Shown: positions 17,952-27,479, numbered from the stretch's first letter. The stretch: 64,000 nt of DNA from Truepera sp. (GCA_032027045.1 JAVSMU010000001.1:1387756-1451755); one strand, 5' to 3'. Made by a program: numbers and translations. The notes: generated from the letters alone by a model not told the origin.

Positions 17952-19400
17952 ATGAACCACGCCGCAACGACAGACACGAACGACAACGCCTCGGTAGGGG
18001 CACCGGGGCCCGCCTCGCAGCACATCCACTTCATGGGGATAGGCGGCGTGAGCATGGCCGCGCTGGCGCGCTGGTGCCGCGAGGAGGGCTTCGACGTGAG
18101 CGGCTGCGACGCCGCCGGGGGCGCCGTCCTCGAAGACCTGAAACTGCAAGGCATCAGCACCTGCAAGGGTCACGACCCGAGCCACGTCAAAGGCGCCGAC
18201 GTGCTCGTGCACAGCATGGCCGTGCCGCACGACCATCCGGAACTCTTGGCTGCTCGCGCGGCCGGGGCGCAGGTCCTGCGCCGGATCGCGCTTCTCGGGC
18301 AGCTCTTCGGCCGCCGCCAGGCGATAGGCGTGACGGGCACGCATGGCAAGAGCACCACCACCGCCATGGTCGCCACTCTCCTGCTGGCACTCGATCCCGA
18401 CACCTCCGTACAACTAGGGGCGTCGTTGCCGATCATCGGCGGAAGCATGCGCTACGGGCGGGGCCGCTGGCTGGCAGCCGAGGTCGACGAGTCGGACCCC
18501 GGCTTCGCCGACCTGGTGAGCGAGGTAGCGGTCATCACAAACCTCGACGACGACCACGTGGCCGGCGAGTACGACGAGCGCCGCAACTACCACGCCTCCT
18601 TCGGCGACCTCCAGGCAGCGGCGCAACGCTTCGCGCTGGCGGCGAACCGGCTCGTCTACTGCCACGACTGGCCCGGCCTGGCCGAGCTGGTGCACGCGCA
18701 CCCCAGGGCGGTCTCGTACGGCACGGGGGTGGGCGCCGACTACCGGGTGAGCGACGTCCGCCTGGAGCCCACCGGAAGCTCCTTCAGGCTGAGCCGACCG
18801 GGCGCGGAGCCCATCGACGTCGTGATGTCGGTGCCAGGCACTCACAACGTGCTGAACGCCGCAGCGGCGATCACCGCGGTCGACTTCGCGGGCCTCGACC
18901 CGCTGCCCGCGCTCCCGGCCCTGACCTCGTTCAAAGGCGTCGGTCGCAGGTGGCAGTCGTACGGCCAACTGAACGGCGCCATGATCATCGACGACTACGC
19001 CCATCACCCCACCGAGGTGGCGGCCACCCTGCAGGCCGCGCGCGCCACGGGGCGCCGCGTCCGCGCCGTCTTGCAGCCCCACCGCTGGGTGCGCACGGCC
19101 CGCCAGTGGCCCGCCCTGGCGCAGGCGGCGGCCCTGGCAGACGAGGTCGTCGTGCTCGACGTCTATGGCGCCGGCGAGCTACCGATAGCGGGGGTCTCTC
19201 CCGAACTCATCGCAGAGCGCATCAACCGCCTGGGGGTGCCGGCGCGCGTGGACGACCTCGCGCACGCCGAGGCCTACTTCGCGGCCACCGCCCTGCCCGG
19301 CGACTTGGTGATCACCCTCGGCGCCGGCGATGTGTGGCGGGTCGCGGCCGGGCTCGGTGCACGCGCCGTTGCCGCCGGCAGCCCAGCGGCCGGCAGCTAG
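17952..19400 (+). CDS. murC: UDP-MurNAc--L-alanine ligase (MurC)
   Basis: MurC adds the first L-Ala to UDP-MurNAc. The 482-residue protein has the N-terminal HFMGIGGVSMAALARW, the P-loop GVTGTHGKSTTTAM, EVDESDPGFADL, TNLDDDHV and the C-terminal DDYAHHPTEVAATL, which includes the conserved MurC His-His. It starts 3 nt after murG. The order murG-murC-murB-ftsQ-ftsA-ftsZ is a standard dcw arrangement. Confidence 0.96.
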   Translation: MNHAATTDTNDNASVGAPGPASQHIHFMGIGGVSMAALARWCREEGFDVSGCDAAGGAVLEDLKLQGISTCKGHDPSHVKGADVLVHSMAVPHDHPELLAARAAGAQVLRRIALLGQLFGRRQAIGVTGTHGKSTTTAMVATLLLALDPDTSVQLGASLPIIGGSMRYGRGRWLAAEVDESDPGFADLVSEVAVITNLDDDHVAGEYDERRNYHASFGDLQAAAQRFALAANRLVYCHDWPGLAELVHAHPRAVSYGTGVGADYRVSDVRLEPTGSSFRLSRPGAEPIDVVMSVPGTHNVLNAAAAITAVDFAGLDPLPALPALTSFKGVGRRWQSYGQLNGAMIIDDYAHHPTEVAATLQAARATGRRVRAVLQPHRWVRTARQWPALAQAAALADEVVVLDVYGAGELPIAGVSPELIAERINRLGVPARVDDLAHAEAYFAATALPGDLVITLGAGDVWRVAAGLGARAVAAGSPAAGS

Positions 19401-19410
19401 GGGCGTCCGC

Positions 19411-20247
19411 ATGGCCGCCTCCGCACCCCGGGTACGCACCGTCTTGCTGCGCGACTTCACCACGCTGCGCGTGGGCGGCGAGGCCGAGCTGTGGGAGGTG
19501 AACGACGAGGCCCAACTCAAGGAGGCGACGTCCGAGCCGTTCCTGGTGCTTGGTTCCGGCGCCAACCTGTTCGTTTCGGACGCCGGGGTCGACCGCCGGG
19601 TCGTGCGCTTGGGCCGCGCATACAACGACATGGCGGGCTTCGGCGCAGACGCCACGGTCTGGGTCGGCGCGGCCACCCCGCTTCCGGGCATGGTGCGCCG
19701 CGCGCAGCGCGCGGGCCTCTCCGGCCTGGAAGGGCTATCGGGGGTACCCGCCGTTCTCGGCGGCGCCATCGCGATGAACGCGGGCACGCGCTTCGGGGAG
19801 ATGTCGGACACGGTGGCCGAGGTCGAGCTGTTCGTTAACGGCGCGCTCGAGGTCGTCCCCGCCGGCGCCCTCGGCTTCCGCTATCGCCACTCCGAGCTGC
19901 CGGAGGGCGCGGTCGTCACGCGGGCGCGGCTCGAACTGACCCCCTCCTCGCCGGAGGCCGTGTCGCGGACGATGAACGCCGTCGACGCCGCCCGCGCGGG
20001 CCAACCGAAGATCAAGTCGGCGGGTTGCGCCTTCAAGAACCCCCCTGGCGATTCGGCCGGTCGCCTCATCGACGTCGCCGGCCTCAAGGGCCTCACGGTC
20101 GGCGACGCCATGGTCGCCCACGAACACGGCAACTTCATCATCAACCTGGGGAACGCCTCCTCCGACGACGTGGCGGCGCTCATCGCGCTGGTTCAGGAAC
20201 GCCTGCAGCAACCGCTCGAGTTGGAGTGGCGCCTGTGGGGGTTCTGA
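19411..20247 (+). CDS. murB: UDP-N-acetylenolpyruvoylglucosamine reductase (MurB)
   Basis: This flavoprotein reduces UDP-GlcNAc-enolpyruvate to UDP-MurNAc. It has 278 residues, the short class of MurB. FAD-binding LRVGGEAELWEV, LGSGANLFVSDAG and GVPAVLGGAIAMNAG are present, followed by FRYRHSELPEGAVVTRARLE. The proton-donor site reads SAGCAFKNP, a Cys in place of the E. coli Ser, as in many Gram-positive-type enzymes. The final Glu lies in VAHEHGNFIINLG. The start at ATG 19411 was chosen over the longer open frame because homology starts there. Confidence 0.94.
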   Translation: MAASAPRVRTVLLRDFTTLRVGGEAELWEVNDEAQLKEATSEPFLVLGSGANLFVSDAGVDRRVVRLGRAYNDMAGFGADATVWVGAATPLPGMVRRAQRAGLSGLEGLSGVPAVLGGAIAMNAGTRFGEMSDTVAEVELFVNGALEVVPAGALGFRYRHSELPEGAVVTRARLELTPSSPEAVSRTMNAVDAARAGQPKIKSAGCAFKNPPGDSAGRLIDVAGLKGLTVGDAMVAHEHGNFIINLGNASSDDVAALIALVQERLQQPLELEWRLWGF

Positions 20248-20248
20248 A

Positions 20249-20848
20249 GTGCGCCGGTTATTACTGGTACTGCTGGTCCTGCTGGGAGCGGGCCTCATCA
20301 CGAGCCGGTTCGTGCCCAAGGTCGAGTACGTGACCGTCACGGGTAACGTCCACCACGACGTCGACCAGGTCATGCGCTTGGCCGACGTGGCGCCGGGAAC
20401 GCCGTTCCTGTGGGTAACGGCGGGCCGCGTGCGGGGCCTCGTGAGCGACCCCTGGGTGCTCCAGGCGGTAGTGGTCAGGCAGTGGCCGGACCGCGTGAGC
20501 ATCGCCGTGCGCGAGCGCGTACCGGCCATAACGAACGGCGCGGTCACGTGGGCGGACGATGGTACAGTCCTTGACGGCGCCACCCCGGCCGAAACGGCGG
20601 GGCTACCCCGGCTGGAGGGCTGGGGCCCGGAGCGCACCGCGGAGGCCATCACGCTACTTAGGCTCCTGCGACCGTTCGGGGTTCAGGTGATAAGCTACTC
20701 GCCGGAAGGATTCGACATCCTGTTGAACGATGCACAGCTATTCACGGCGAGTGCGAAGGCTCTGCGCGAGCATTGGTCGGCATTCGTAGGTCACCGCGGG
20801 GGCCGCATGGCGGTCTACCCCTGGGGAGTGAGCAAGGCAGATGAGTGA
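20249..20848 (+). CDS. ftsQ: Division protein FtsQ (POTRA domain)
   Basis: This is a bitopic protein of 199 residues: a very short cytoplasmic tail, one membrane helix (LLLVLLVLLGAGLITS) and a POTRA domain. The POTRA core is recognisable in VEYVTVTGNVHHDVDQVMRL and in DPWVLQAVVVRQWPDRVSI. A beta domain follows. FtsQ links early divisome proteins to the septal synthase. It is shorter than the E. coli protein, which is common outside Proteobacteria. The GTG start comes 1 nt after the murB stop; the end overlaps ftsA by 8 nt. Confidence 0.88.
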   Translation: MRRLLLVLLVLLGAGLITSRFVPKVEYVTVTGNVHHDVDQVMRLADVAPGTPFLWVTAGRVRGLVSDPWVLQAVVVRQWPDRVSIAVRERVPAITNGAVTWADDGTVLDGATPAETAGLPRLEGWGPERTAEAITLLRLLRPFGVQVISYSPEGFDILLNDAQLFTASAKALREHWSAFVGHRGGRMAVYPWGVSKADE

Positions 20849-22079
20849 CGAACGCATAATCGTCGGGCTCGACATTGGCACCACCAAGATCTGTACGGTG
20901 ATCGGCGAGGTAGCGTCCGACGGCGTTCTGGACATCATCGGCGAGGGAACCGTCCCATCCGACGGGCTGCGCAAGGGCGTGGTCGTGAACCTCGAGCGCA
21001 CCATAGCGGCCGTGAGACAGTCCGTGGCCGCCGCCCAGCGCGTGGCGGGCGTGGAGGTGCACTCGGCCTGGGTGGGGGTGGCCGGCAGCCACCTCAAGGC
21101 GCTGACGAGCCACGGCATGACGGCCATCCGCCGCGGCTACGACGTCACGCGCAACGACGTGGACCGCACCATCGAGAACGCCCGCGCCGTGCCACTTGAG
21201 GCGAACATGGAAGTCCTCCACGTGATCCCACAGGAGTACGTGGTGGACGGCAACGACGGCATAAAGGACCCGCTCGGCATGTCGGGCGTGCGCCTCGAGG
21301 TCGACGTTCACATCGTCGCCGGCGCGCAAGGGCCGCTGCAGAACCTCAGGCGCTGCGCCACCGACGCCGGAGTGGGGGTCGAGGGGATGGTCGTCCAGGC
21401 GCTCGCCTCGGGCCTCGCCGTCCTCAACCGCAGCGAGCAGGAGCTGACCACCCTCCTCATCGACATAGGCGGGGGCACCACCGACGTCGGCGTGTTCCGC
21501 CGCGGCACCCTCTCGCACTCGGCGGTCATCCCGTTGGGCGGCGATCACATCACGCAGGACATCAGCCAGCTGTTGCGCATCCCGCCCGACGAGGCGGAGC
21601 GCGTCAAGCGGCGCTACGGTGTCGCGTTACCCGAGCTGGCCGACCGCGACGTAGAGCTAGAAGTGGCCAACCCCAGTTACACGGCCAGCATCTCCACTTT
21701 CGAGCTGGCACAGGTCATCAGGCCGCGCGTGGTGGAGATCCTCGACATGGTGCGGCGCGACATAGAGCAGCGCATGGGCGCCCTCGAGCTCCTGGCAGGC
21801 AACGTGGTCATCACGGGCGGCGCGTCGCTCATGCCGGGCGTCGAGCAGGTGGCGAACGACCGCTTCAGGCTGCCCGTACGCCTCGGTAAGCCGGACGGCG
21901 TTTCCGGCCTCTCCGACGTGGTCGCCAGCCCCGCGCATGCCACCGCCGTCGGCCTGGTACGTTACGGCATGGCGCAGGGTCCGGTCGCTTCCCCTACCAG
22001 TCGCCGAACTCGCTCCGGCGACGAGACGGACGAGAGCTTCATAGGGCGCATTCGCAAGATCCTCAAGGATTTCTTCTGA
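20841..22079 (+). CDS. ftsA: Cell division protein FtsA
   Basis: FtsA is an actin-like ATPase that anchors FtsZ to the membrane. The 412-residue protein has the phosphate-1 loop GLDIGTTKICTVIGE, the SHUT/1C domain, the second phosphate loop IDIGGGTTDVGVF and the adenosine motif ITGGASLMPG. The C-terminus (IGRIRKILKDFF) is an amphipathic membrane-targeting helix. It starts inside the end of ftsQ and is followed by ftsZ after 29 nt. Confidence 0.96.
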   Translation: MSDERIIVGLDIGTTKICTVIGEVASDGVLDIIGEGTVPSDGLRKGVVVNLERTIAAVRQSVAAAQRVAGVEVHSAWVGVAGSHLKALTSHGMTAIRRGYDVTRNDVDRTIENARAVPLEANMEVLHVIPQEYVVDGNDGIKDPLGMSGVRLEVDVHIVAGAQGPLQNLRRCATDAGVGVEGMVVQALASGLAVLNRSEQELTTLLIDIGGGTTDVGVFRRGTLSHSAVIPLGGDHITQDISQLLRIPPDEAERVKRRYGVALPELADRDVELEVANPSYTASISTFELAQVIRPRVVEILDMVRRDIEQRMGALELLAGNVVITGGASLMPGVEQVANDRFRLPVRLGKPDGVSGLSDVVASPAHATAVGLVRYGMAQGPVASPTSRRTRSGDETDESFIGRIRKILKDFF

Positions 22080-22108
22080 GTTCGGGCAAGAGAGAGGCGG
22101 ACAAGGTG

Positions 22109-23182
22109 ATGGGATACGTCGACAACGCGGTCATCCGGGTGATCGGCTTGGGCGGTGGCGGCAACAACGCCGTCAACCGCATGATCGAGACGGGCTTGCG
22201 TGGGGTGGAGTTCGTTGCGGCGAACACCGACGCGCAAGTGCTCGCCACATCGCTGGCGGACGTGCGCATCCAGATGGGCGACCACCTGACCAAGGGGCTC
22301 GGCGCCGGTGCCAACCCCGAGGTCGGCGAGAAGGCAGCCCTCGAGGACCGCGACCGCGTCGCGGAGGCACTCCGCGGCTCCGACCTCGTCTTCATCACCG
22401 CCGGCATGGGTGGCGGCACGGGTACGGGCAGCGCGCCGATCGTGGCGGAGGTTGCCCGCGAGTTGGGCGCCCTGGCCATCGCCGTCGTTACCTCCCCGTT
22501 CCTGATGGAGGGCCCCCGCCGCATGGCGCAGGCGCAAGAGGGCCTGAGGCGGCTCGAGGACAAGGTCGACGCGCTCATCGTGGTCGAGAACCAGCGCCTC
22601 ATCTCGGCGCTCGACCGCAAGGTGCGCCTGCAGGACGCGTTCCGTGTGGCCGACCGCGTGCTGTACCACGGCGTGAGGGGCATCAGCGACGTCATCAACG
22701 TGCCGGGCCAGATCAACGTCGACTTCGCCGACGTCAAGGCGCTGCTACAGGGGGCGGGCACGGTGCTCATGGGCATCGGGGCCGGTCGAGGGGAGAACCT
22801 CGCCGAGGAGGCCGCCGAGAGCGCCACGCACTCGCCGCTCCTCGCGCGCGGCGTCGAGGGCGCGCGCAACCTGCTCATCAACATCACGGCCTCCGACGGC
22901 CTAACGCTCCACGACGCGCACGAGATCGTCACCAAGATCAGTGAGGCGACCGAGATCGACGATCCCAACGTCCTCTTCGGCATCACCTACGACGAGGACG
23001 CCGGCGACGAGGTGCGGGTGACGGTCATCGCGGCCGGCTTCGATCAGGCCCCGCAGACCCGCATCCTGCGCCCCACGCACCTGCGCGGCGGCCTGGGCGC
23101 CGGCGGCAACAAGACCTACGACCCGAGCAACTACGACATCCCCGCCTTCCTCCGCTACAACCCGGACGGCAGCGAGAACTGA
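22109..23182 (+). CDS. ftsZ: Cell division protein FtsZ
   Basis: FtsZ is the tubulin-like GTPase that forms the Z ring. The protein has the N-terminal VIGLGGGGNNAVNRM, the tubulin signature GGGTGTGSAP and the T7 loop VINVPGQINVDFADV. The C-terminal linker is short (about 25 residues) and ends in the FtsA/partner-binding peptide YDIPAFLRYN. A GTG at 22106 directly precedes the chosen ATG; either could start. A purine run (AGAGAGG) lies upstream. It ends the cluster. Confidence 0.97.
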   Translation: MGYVDNAVIRVIGLGGGGNNAVNRMIETGLRGVEFVAANTDAQVLATSLADVRIQMGDHLTKGLGAGANPEVGEKAALEDRDRVAEALRGSDLVFITAGMGGGTGTGSAPIVAEVARELGALAIAVVTSPFLMEGPRRMAQAQEGLRRLEDKVDALIVVENQRLISALDRKVRLQDAFRVADRVLYHGVRGISDVINVPGQINVDFADVKALLQGAGTVLMGIGAGRGENLAEEAAESATHSPLLARGVEGARNLLINITASDGLTLHDAHEIVTKISEATEIDDPNVLFGITYDEDAGDEVRVTVIAAGFDQAPQTRILRPTHLRGGLGAGGNKTYDPSNYDIPAFLRYNPDGSEN

Positions 23183-23215
23183 ACGAGGAAGCGGTAGCGC
23201 CCGGCAACGTTCCGG

Positions 23216-23725
23216 GTGAGCACGGCACAGCGCATGCGTGAGGTGAAGTTCCGCGGAAGGTTGATCACCGTGGCCGTCCTGGACGGCCATTGGGAGGTAG
23301 TGGAGCACCCGGACGCCGTGGCGGTGATGGTCGTCCGTGGCCGAGAACTGCTCGGGGTGAGGCAGCCGCGGCCGGCCGTGGGCGCAAGCACGTGGGAGAT
23401 CCCCGCCGGCCTGATCGAGGACGGCGAGGCCCCAGAGGACGCCGCCCGGCGCGAGCTGGCCGAGGAAGTGCAACTCGGCGGCCGCCTCAAGCTCGTCTCG
23501 CGCCTGTACGCATCGCCCGGCTTCACCGACGAGCAGTGTTATTTGTACGAACTCTCCGGCGCGCACCAGGCGGCAGGTACTCCGGATGCCGGCGAGGACC
23601 TCGTCCTGGAATGGCGCGACGCCCTGGAGGTATGGAACGGGGTGCTCGCCGGCACGGAGTCGACGTCGGGGGTGACGCTGCTGGCCGTGAGGCACGTGCT
23701 GGCACGCTCCGGCGTTACTCTATGA
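23216..23725 (+). CDS. Nudix hydrolase, ADP-ribose pyrophosphatase-like
   Basis: This is a 169-residue Nudix protein. The Nudix box is read as GLIEDGEAPEDAARRELAEE, with VQL at the end where the consensus has xGU. The preceding WEIPAGL and following YASPGFTDEQCYLYEL are typical of the ADP-ribose pyrophosphatase subgroup, which clears ADP-ribose and similar metabolites. It starts at GTG 23216 or possibly ATG 23234. It lies 33 nt after ftsZ and overlaps ribF by 4 nt (ATGA), so it is probably co-transcribed with ribF. Confidence 0.85.
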   Translation: MSTAQRMREVKFRGRLITVAVLDGHWEVVEHPDAVAVMVVRGRELLGVRQPRPAVGASTWEIPAGLIEDGEAPEDAARRELAEEVQLGGRLKLVSRLYASPGFTDEQCYLYELSGAHQAAGTPDAGEDLVLEWRDALEVWNGVLAGTESTSGVTLLAVRHVLARSGVTL

Positions 23726-24639
23726 ACGCGCGCGAAGCCATACCGATCAGCGTCGACTCGCTCGCGGCCGTGGAACCTCGTGGGGCCGTGCTGTGCATCG
23801 GGAACTTCGACGGCGTGCACCTGGGCCACCGCACGTTGCTCAGGCGCATGCACGACCTGGCCAGCGACCTTGCCGCGCCCGCCGTCGTCGTCACGTTCTT
23901 CCCTCCCGCGCGGGTGCTGTTCGAGGGAGCAACCTTCCTCATGACCCCCGAGGAGAAGCTGCTGGCGCTCGGGGAGTTCCACCCCGACGTCGTAGTGAAC
24001 ATCGCGTTCGACCGCGAGTTCGCCGCCACCGACAAGTCGTCGTGGCTCGCCGAGCTCGCCGAACTGCAACCCGCCGCCATAATCGTGGGCAAGGACTTCC
24101 GCTTCGGCCGGGGGCGCCAGGGCGGCATCGCCGACCTGGGCACCGTGACCGACAAGCTGGAAGTGTTCCCCCTCGTCGAGAAGGACGGCGCACCGGTGAA
24201 GTCCTCGGACATCAGGAGACTGCTGGCCGAGGGCGACGTCAAGGGTGCGGCAAGGTTGCTTGGAGCGCCGTACCTGGTCCGGGGCGTGGTCGTCAAGGGT
24301 CAGCGGCGCGGTGCCGGCATCGGCTACCCCACCGCCAACCTGAGCGTCCCGGCGGGCAAGGCGGTACCTCTCGGCGTGTTCGCGGTGCGCGTGAGCGTGG
24401 CGGGCGAGACCTTCGGCGGCATGGCGAACGCGGGTCCGCGGCCGAGCTTCGAGGAGGCGCCGCCGGCGCTCGAGGTCTACCTCTTCGACTTCGACCGGAA
24501 CCTCTACGGAGCCGAGTTGGACGTGCGGTTCGTCGAGCACTTGCGCGCTCAGCTGAAGTTCGCCGGTCTCGAGGAGCTCAGGGCGCAGTTGGCCGCGGAC
24601 GAGACCGCGGCTCGGGAGATCCTCGCGACCTCGGCGTAG
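23722..24639 (+). CDS. ribF: Bifunctional riboflavin kinase / FAD synthetase
   Basis: RibF makes FMN and then FAD from riboflavin. The 305-residue protein has the N-terminal adenylyltransferase with CIGNFDGVHLGHRTLL and the later FRFGRGRQG (about residues 126-134). The C-terminal kinase domain contains VVKGQRRGAGIGYPTANL and GVFAVRVSVAG. The ATG start (23722) overlaps the Nudix stop; the frame upstream is only a shadow. Confidence 0.95.
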   Translation: MNAREAIPISVDSLAAVEPRGAVLCIGNFDGVHLGHRTLLRRMHDLASDLAAPAVVVTFFPPARVLFEGATFLMTPEEKLLALGEFHPDVVVNIAFDREFAATDKSSWLAELAELQPAAIIVGKDFRFGRGRQGGIADLGTVTDKLEVFPLVEKDGAPVKSSDIRRLLAEGDVKGAARLLGAPYLVRGVVVKGQRRGAGIGYPTANLSVPAGKAVPLGVFAVRVSVAGETFGGMANAGPRPSFEEAPPALEVYLFDFDRNLYGAELDVRFVEHLRAQLKFAGLEELRAQLAADETAAREILATSA

Positions 24640-24684
24640 GCGCGACCCGGGCGCCACTACCGATCCGAGCGCCACTTCCGCCCG

Positions 24685-24690
24685 TATACT
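24685..24690 (+). promoter_or_regulatory. rlmB -10 box (leaderless)
   Basis: TATACT ends exactly 6 nt before the ATG at 24697, leaving no room for a leader or SD. It is one of the clearest leaderless promoters in the window. Confidence 0.6.
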
Positions 24691-24696
24691 CCCCGC

Positions 24697-25452
24697 ATGT
24701 GGATCTACGGACGCAACGCCGTCTTGGAGGCCCTTCGCGACTCGACGGTCGAGCGCGTCGCCGTGGCCAAGGGCGTGCAGCCCGGAATCCTGAAGGAGCT
24801 GAGGCGCGCCACGGCGGCGGCGGACGTGCCGCTCGACGAGGTCCCGCGCATCCAGCTCGACCAGGCCCTGAAGACGACCCAGCACCAGGGCGTGGCAGCG
24901 CTCATGCCGGAGGTGACCACCGCCCCGCTCGAAGCGGCATTCGAACGCGCCGAGAGCCGCGACGAACAGCTCCTGTTGGTGCTTCTCGACCACCTCACCG
25001 ATCCCCGCAACGTGGGCGCCATCATCCGTAGCGCCGAGGCCCTGGGCGCTCACGGCGTGGTGATGGAAGAGCGACGCTCGGCCCCCCTCTCGGCCGTGGT
25101 CGTCAAGGCCGCGGCGGGAGCCACCGCGCACTTGCCCCTGATCGTGGTCACGAACCTGCCCCGGACCATCGAAGACCTAAAGGAGCGTGGGGTCTGGGTG
25201 TACGGCGCAGACGGGGCCGCCACCGCCACCCCGGCAGACATCGACTGGGAGCGTAAGGTGGCGCTCGTCATCGGCTCCGAGGGGGACGGCATGCGGCGCC
25301 TGGTGCGCGAACGCTGCGACGAGCTCGTCGCCGTGCCCCTGTCGGGCAGGATCACCTCACTCAACGCCTCCGTGGCCGCCGGGATACTGCTGTTCGCCGC
25401 AGTGACCGCGCGCGCGAGGGCCAATGCGCCAGCCGGTGGCGCGGAACGGTAG
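24697..25452 (+). CDS. rlmB: SpoU/TrmH-family rRNA 2'-O-methyltransferase (RlmB-like)
   Basis: This 251-residue SPOUT methyltransferase probably methylates the 2'-O of a 23S rRNA guanosine. An N-terminal substrate-binding domain opens with MWIYGRNAVLEALRD. The three SpoU motifs are visible: DHLTDPRNVGAIIRSAEA (motif 1 with the catalytic Arg), ALVIGSEGDGM (motif 2) and VPLSGRITSLNASVAAGI (motif 3). The exact target (G2251 as in RlmB) is inferred from overall family resemblance. Confidence 0.85.
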   Translation: MWIYGRNAVLEALRDSTVERVAVAKGVQPGILKELRRATAAADVPLDEVPRIQLDQALKTTQHQGVAALMPEVTTAPLEAAFERAESRDEQLLLVLLDHLTDPRNVGAIIRSAEALGAHGVVMEERRSAPLSAVVVKAAAGATAHLPLIVVTNLPRTIEDLKERGVWVYGADGAATATPADIDWERKVALVIGSEGDGMRRLVRERCDELVAVPLSGRITSLNASVAAGILLFAAVTARARANAPAGGAER

Positions 25453-25458
25453 TAAGCC

Positions 25459-27432
25459 ATGGCAAGAGCCCCCAAGAGCACCGACCTACTATCCCTCAGC
25501 TTCGTCTCCGACGTGGTCGCGGGCCCGGACGGCGACTCGGCCGCCTGGGTCGTCACAGACATCGTCCCAGGCAAGGATGGTGACGAGTACACCCCGCCTC
25601 GCTACCGCAGCCGCGTCCACCTGCGCCGCGGCCTGGCCAAGAAGGCGCCCAGCGAGTTCACCCGCGGGGAGTACTCCGACACGGCGCCGCGCTTCTCCCC
25701 TAGCGGCGACCGCCTGGCGTTCCTGCGCTTGACGGAGGCCAAGGGTCGTCCGCAACTTCACGTCATGCCGATAGATGGCGGCGAACCCGAGCGCGTCAGC
25801 GACCACGAGGCCGGGGTGCAGGCCTTCGCCTGGGCGCCGTCTGGCAAGCAGATCGCGTACGTGACCCTGGACGACTACCAGGATCTGGCCGCCAAGAACG
25901 GCCTGCCTCGGCGCATAACCAAGCGCTTCTGGCGGATCGACGGCCTTGGCGTATTACCCAGCCAGCCGGCTCAGGTCCACCTGCTTGACCTGGCCACGGG
26001 CCGGTCCCGCAAGCTGACGGAGCTTCCCGAATCGGCGGAGTTCCTGGCCTTCGCGCCTGACGGTGAGACCCTCTGGGTCACGCTGCAGTCGGCGGCCAGG
26101 GGCTCCGGCGAGATCCTCACCGACGTGGCGAGCGTCGACGTGACCAGCGGCGAGCACAAGGTGCGTATTCCCGGGCTGATGGGCGTCTCGACTCTCTCGC
26201 CGTCTCCGGACGGTAAGTGGCTGGCGTACTGTGCCAGCCAGGTACAAGGGGACATCGCGTCGGATAGTGGCGTGTGGCTCCTGGACCTCACCAAGCCACG
26301 CAGCAAACCCAAGCTGTTGTCGGGGGCGCACGTCACGCCACCGAGCGCCGGTGGCGACAGCCGCTACGGCAGCTACGTGAACGCGGCGGCCTGGAGCGCG
26401 GACTCAGGCTCCATGACCTTGAACGTGAACGACCGAGGCGCCAGCGGCCTGGCGCGGCTGCGGCTCGACGGGTCTCTCGAGCCTCTGGGCGCCGAGCGGC
26501 GGGTGGTCACGGGCTTCAGTGCTCCCACGGTCGCTGGCGAACTCGAGGCGCTCTTCATCGCCGAGCACCCCGACCGGCCCGGCGAAGTCTACGCCCGCTG
26601 GCGGGGCGGGAGGGAAACGCGGGTCAGCCACGCCAACGACTCGTGGTCCAGGCGCCTCGCCCTCGTCAAGCCTGAGGGCCCCTTCACTGCCGGCGAGGCC
26701 GACGCGGAGTACTGGTTGCTGCGCCCCCGCGAACCACGCAAGGACGGCGCGGCCGTGGTCGAGGTGCACGGCGGACCTCACACGAACTACGGTTACGGCT
26801 TCCAGTTCGAGTTCCAACTGCTGGCCGCCAAGGGTTACGCCGTCATCTACGGCAACCCGCGGGGCAGCAGCAGCTACGGGTTCACGTTCGCGACGAGCTT
26901 CCTCGGCAACTACGGCTCGGTGGACGCCGACGACGTGATGGCCATCGCCAGGGCCGGCCAGGCGCGGCTTGGACGCAAGAAGGTGCCGCTGCACCTCACG
27001 GGTGGCAGCTACGGCGGCTTCATGACCAACTGGCTGCTGGGCCAGACGACCCTCTTCAGGTCGGCGGTCACCCAGCGCAGCATCAGTAACTGGACCAGCA
27101 TGTACGGCACCTCCGACATCGGGCCGTGGTTCGTGGAACGCGAGGTCGCCGGCGTGCCGTGGGGCGACGTCGACGCGCTGTGGCGCCAGAGTCCCATCCG
27201 CAACGCCGACAAGATAGTGACGCCCCTCCTCATCGTCCACTCGGAGGAGGACTACCGCTGCCCGATCGAGCAGGCCGACCAGCTGTTCTCGGTCCTCAAG
27301 CGGCTCGGCAAGGCGGAGACCGAGTTCTTCCGGGTGCCGGGCGAAGGCCACGACCTCTCCCGCTCCGGGCGGCCCGACCGGCGCGTCCTCAGGCTCGACG
27401 CCATCGTCGACTGGTTCGAGCGCCACGCCTGA
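25459..27432 (+). CDS. S9-family prolyl oligopeptidase-like serine peptidase
   Basis: This 657-residue cytosolic acyl-peptide hydrolase-like enzyme has an N-terminal beta-propeller of WD/PD40-like repeats (for example PRFSPSGDRLAFLRL, LSPSPDGKWLAYCAS) over about 400 residues. The alpha/beta-hydrolase domain follows, with the nucleophile Ser in GGSYGGFMTNW (about residue 515), the Asp in HSEEDYRCP and the His in GEGHDLSRSG. It lies 6 nt after rlmB. The substrate is unknown; the family cleaves short peptides or acylated N-termini. Confidence 0.9.
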   Translation: MARAPKSTDLLSLSFVSDVVAGPDGDSAAWVVTDIVPGKDGDEYTPPRYRSRVHLRRGLAKKAPSEFTRGEYSDTAPRFSPSGDRLAFLRLTEAKGRPQLHVMPIDGGEPERVSDHEAGVQAFAWAPSGKQIAYVTLDDYQDLAAKNGLPRRITKRFWRIDGLGVLPSQPAQVHLLDLATGRSRKLTELPESAEFLAFAPDGETLWVTLQSAARGSGEILTDVASVDVTSGEHKVRIPGLMGVSTLSPSPDGKWLAYCASQVQGDIASDSGVWLLDLTKPRSKPKLLSGAHVTPPSAGGDSRYGSYVNAAAWSADSGSMTLNVNDRGASGLARLRLDGSLEPLGAERRVVTGFSAPTVAGELEALFIAEHPDRPGEVYARWRGGRETRVSHANDSWSRRLALVKPEGPFTAGEADAEYWLLRPREPRKDGAAVVEVHGGPHTNYGYGFQFEFQLLAAKGYAVIYGNPRGSSSYGFTFATSFLGNYGSVDADDVMAIARAGQARLGRKKVPLHLTGGSYGGFMTNWLLGQTTLFRSAVTQRSISNWTSMYGTSDIGPWFVEREVAGVPWGDVDALWRQSPIRNADKIVTPLLIVHSEEDYRCPIEQADQLFSVLKRLGKAETEFFRVPGEGHDLSRSGRPDRRVLRLDAIVDWFERHA

Positions 27433-27473
27433 CGCCGGTAAGCCGCGTTTCGCGCCGCCGCGGACGCGTGTGT

Positions 27474-27479
27474 TACACT
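27474..27479 (+). promoter_or_regulatory. rpsO promoter (-10) and leader
   Basis: TACACT at 27474-27479 would start an mRNA near 27486 and give a leader of about 75 nt before rpsO. The leader can fold into GC-rich stems around 27490-27530. S15 leaders often bind S15, but no specific S15 motif could be confirmed by eye. Confidence 0.4.
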
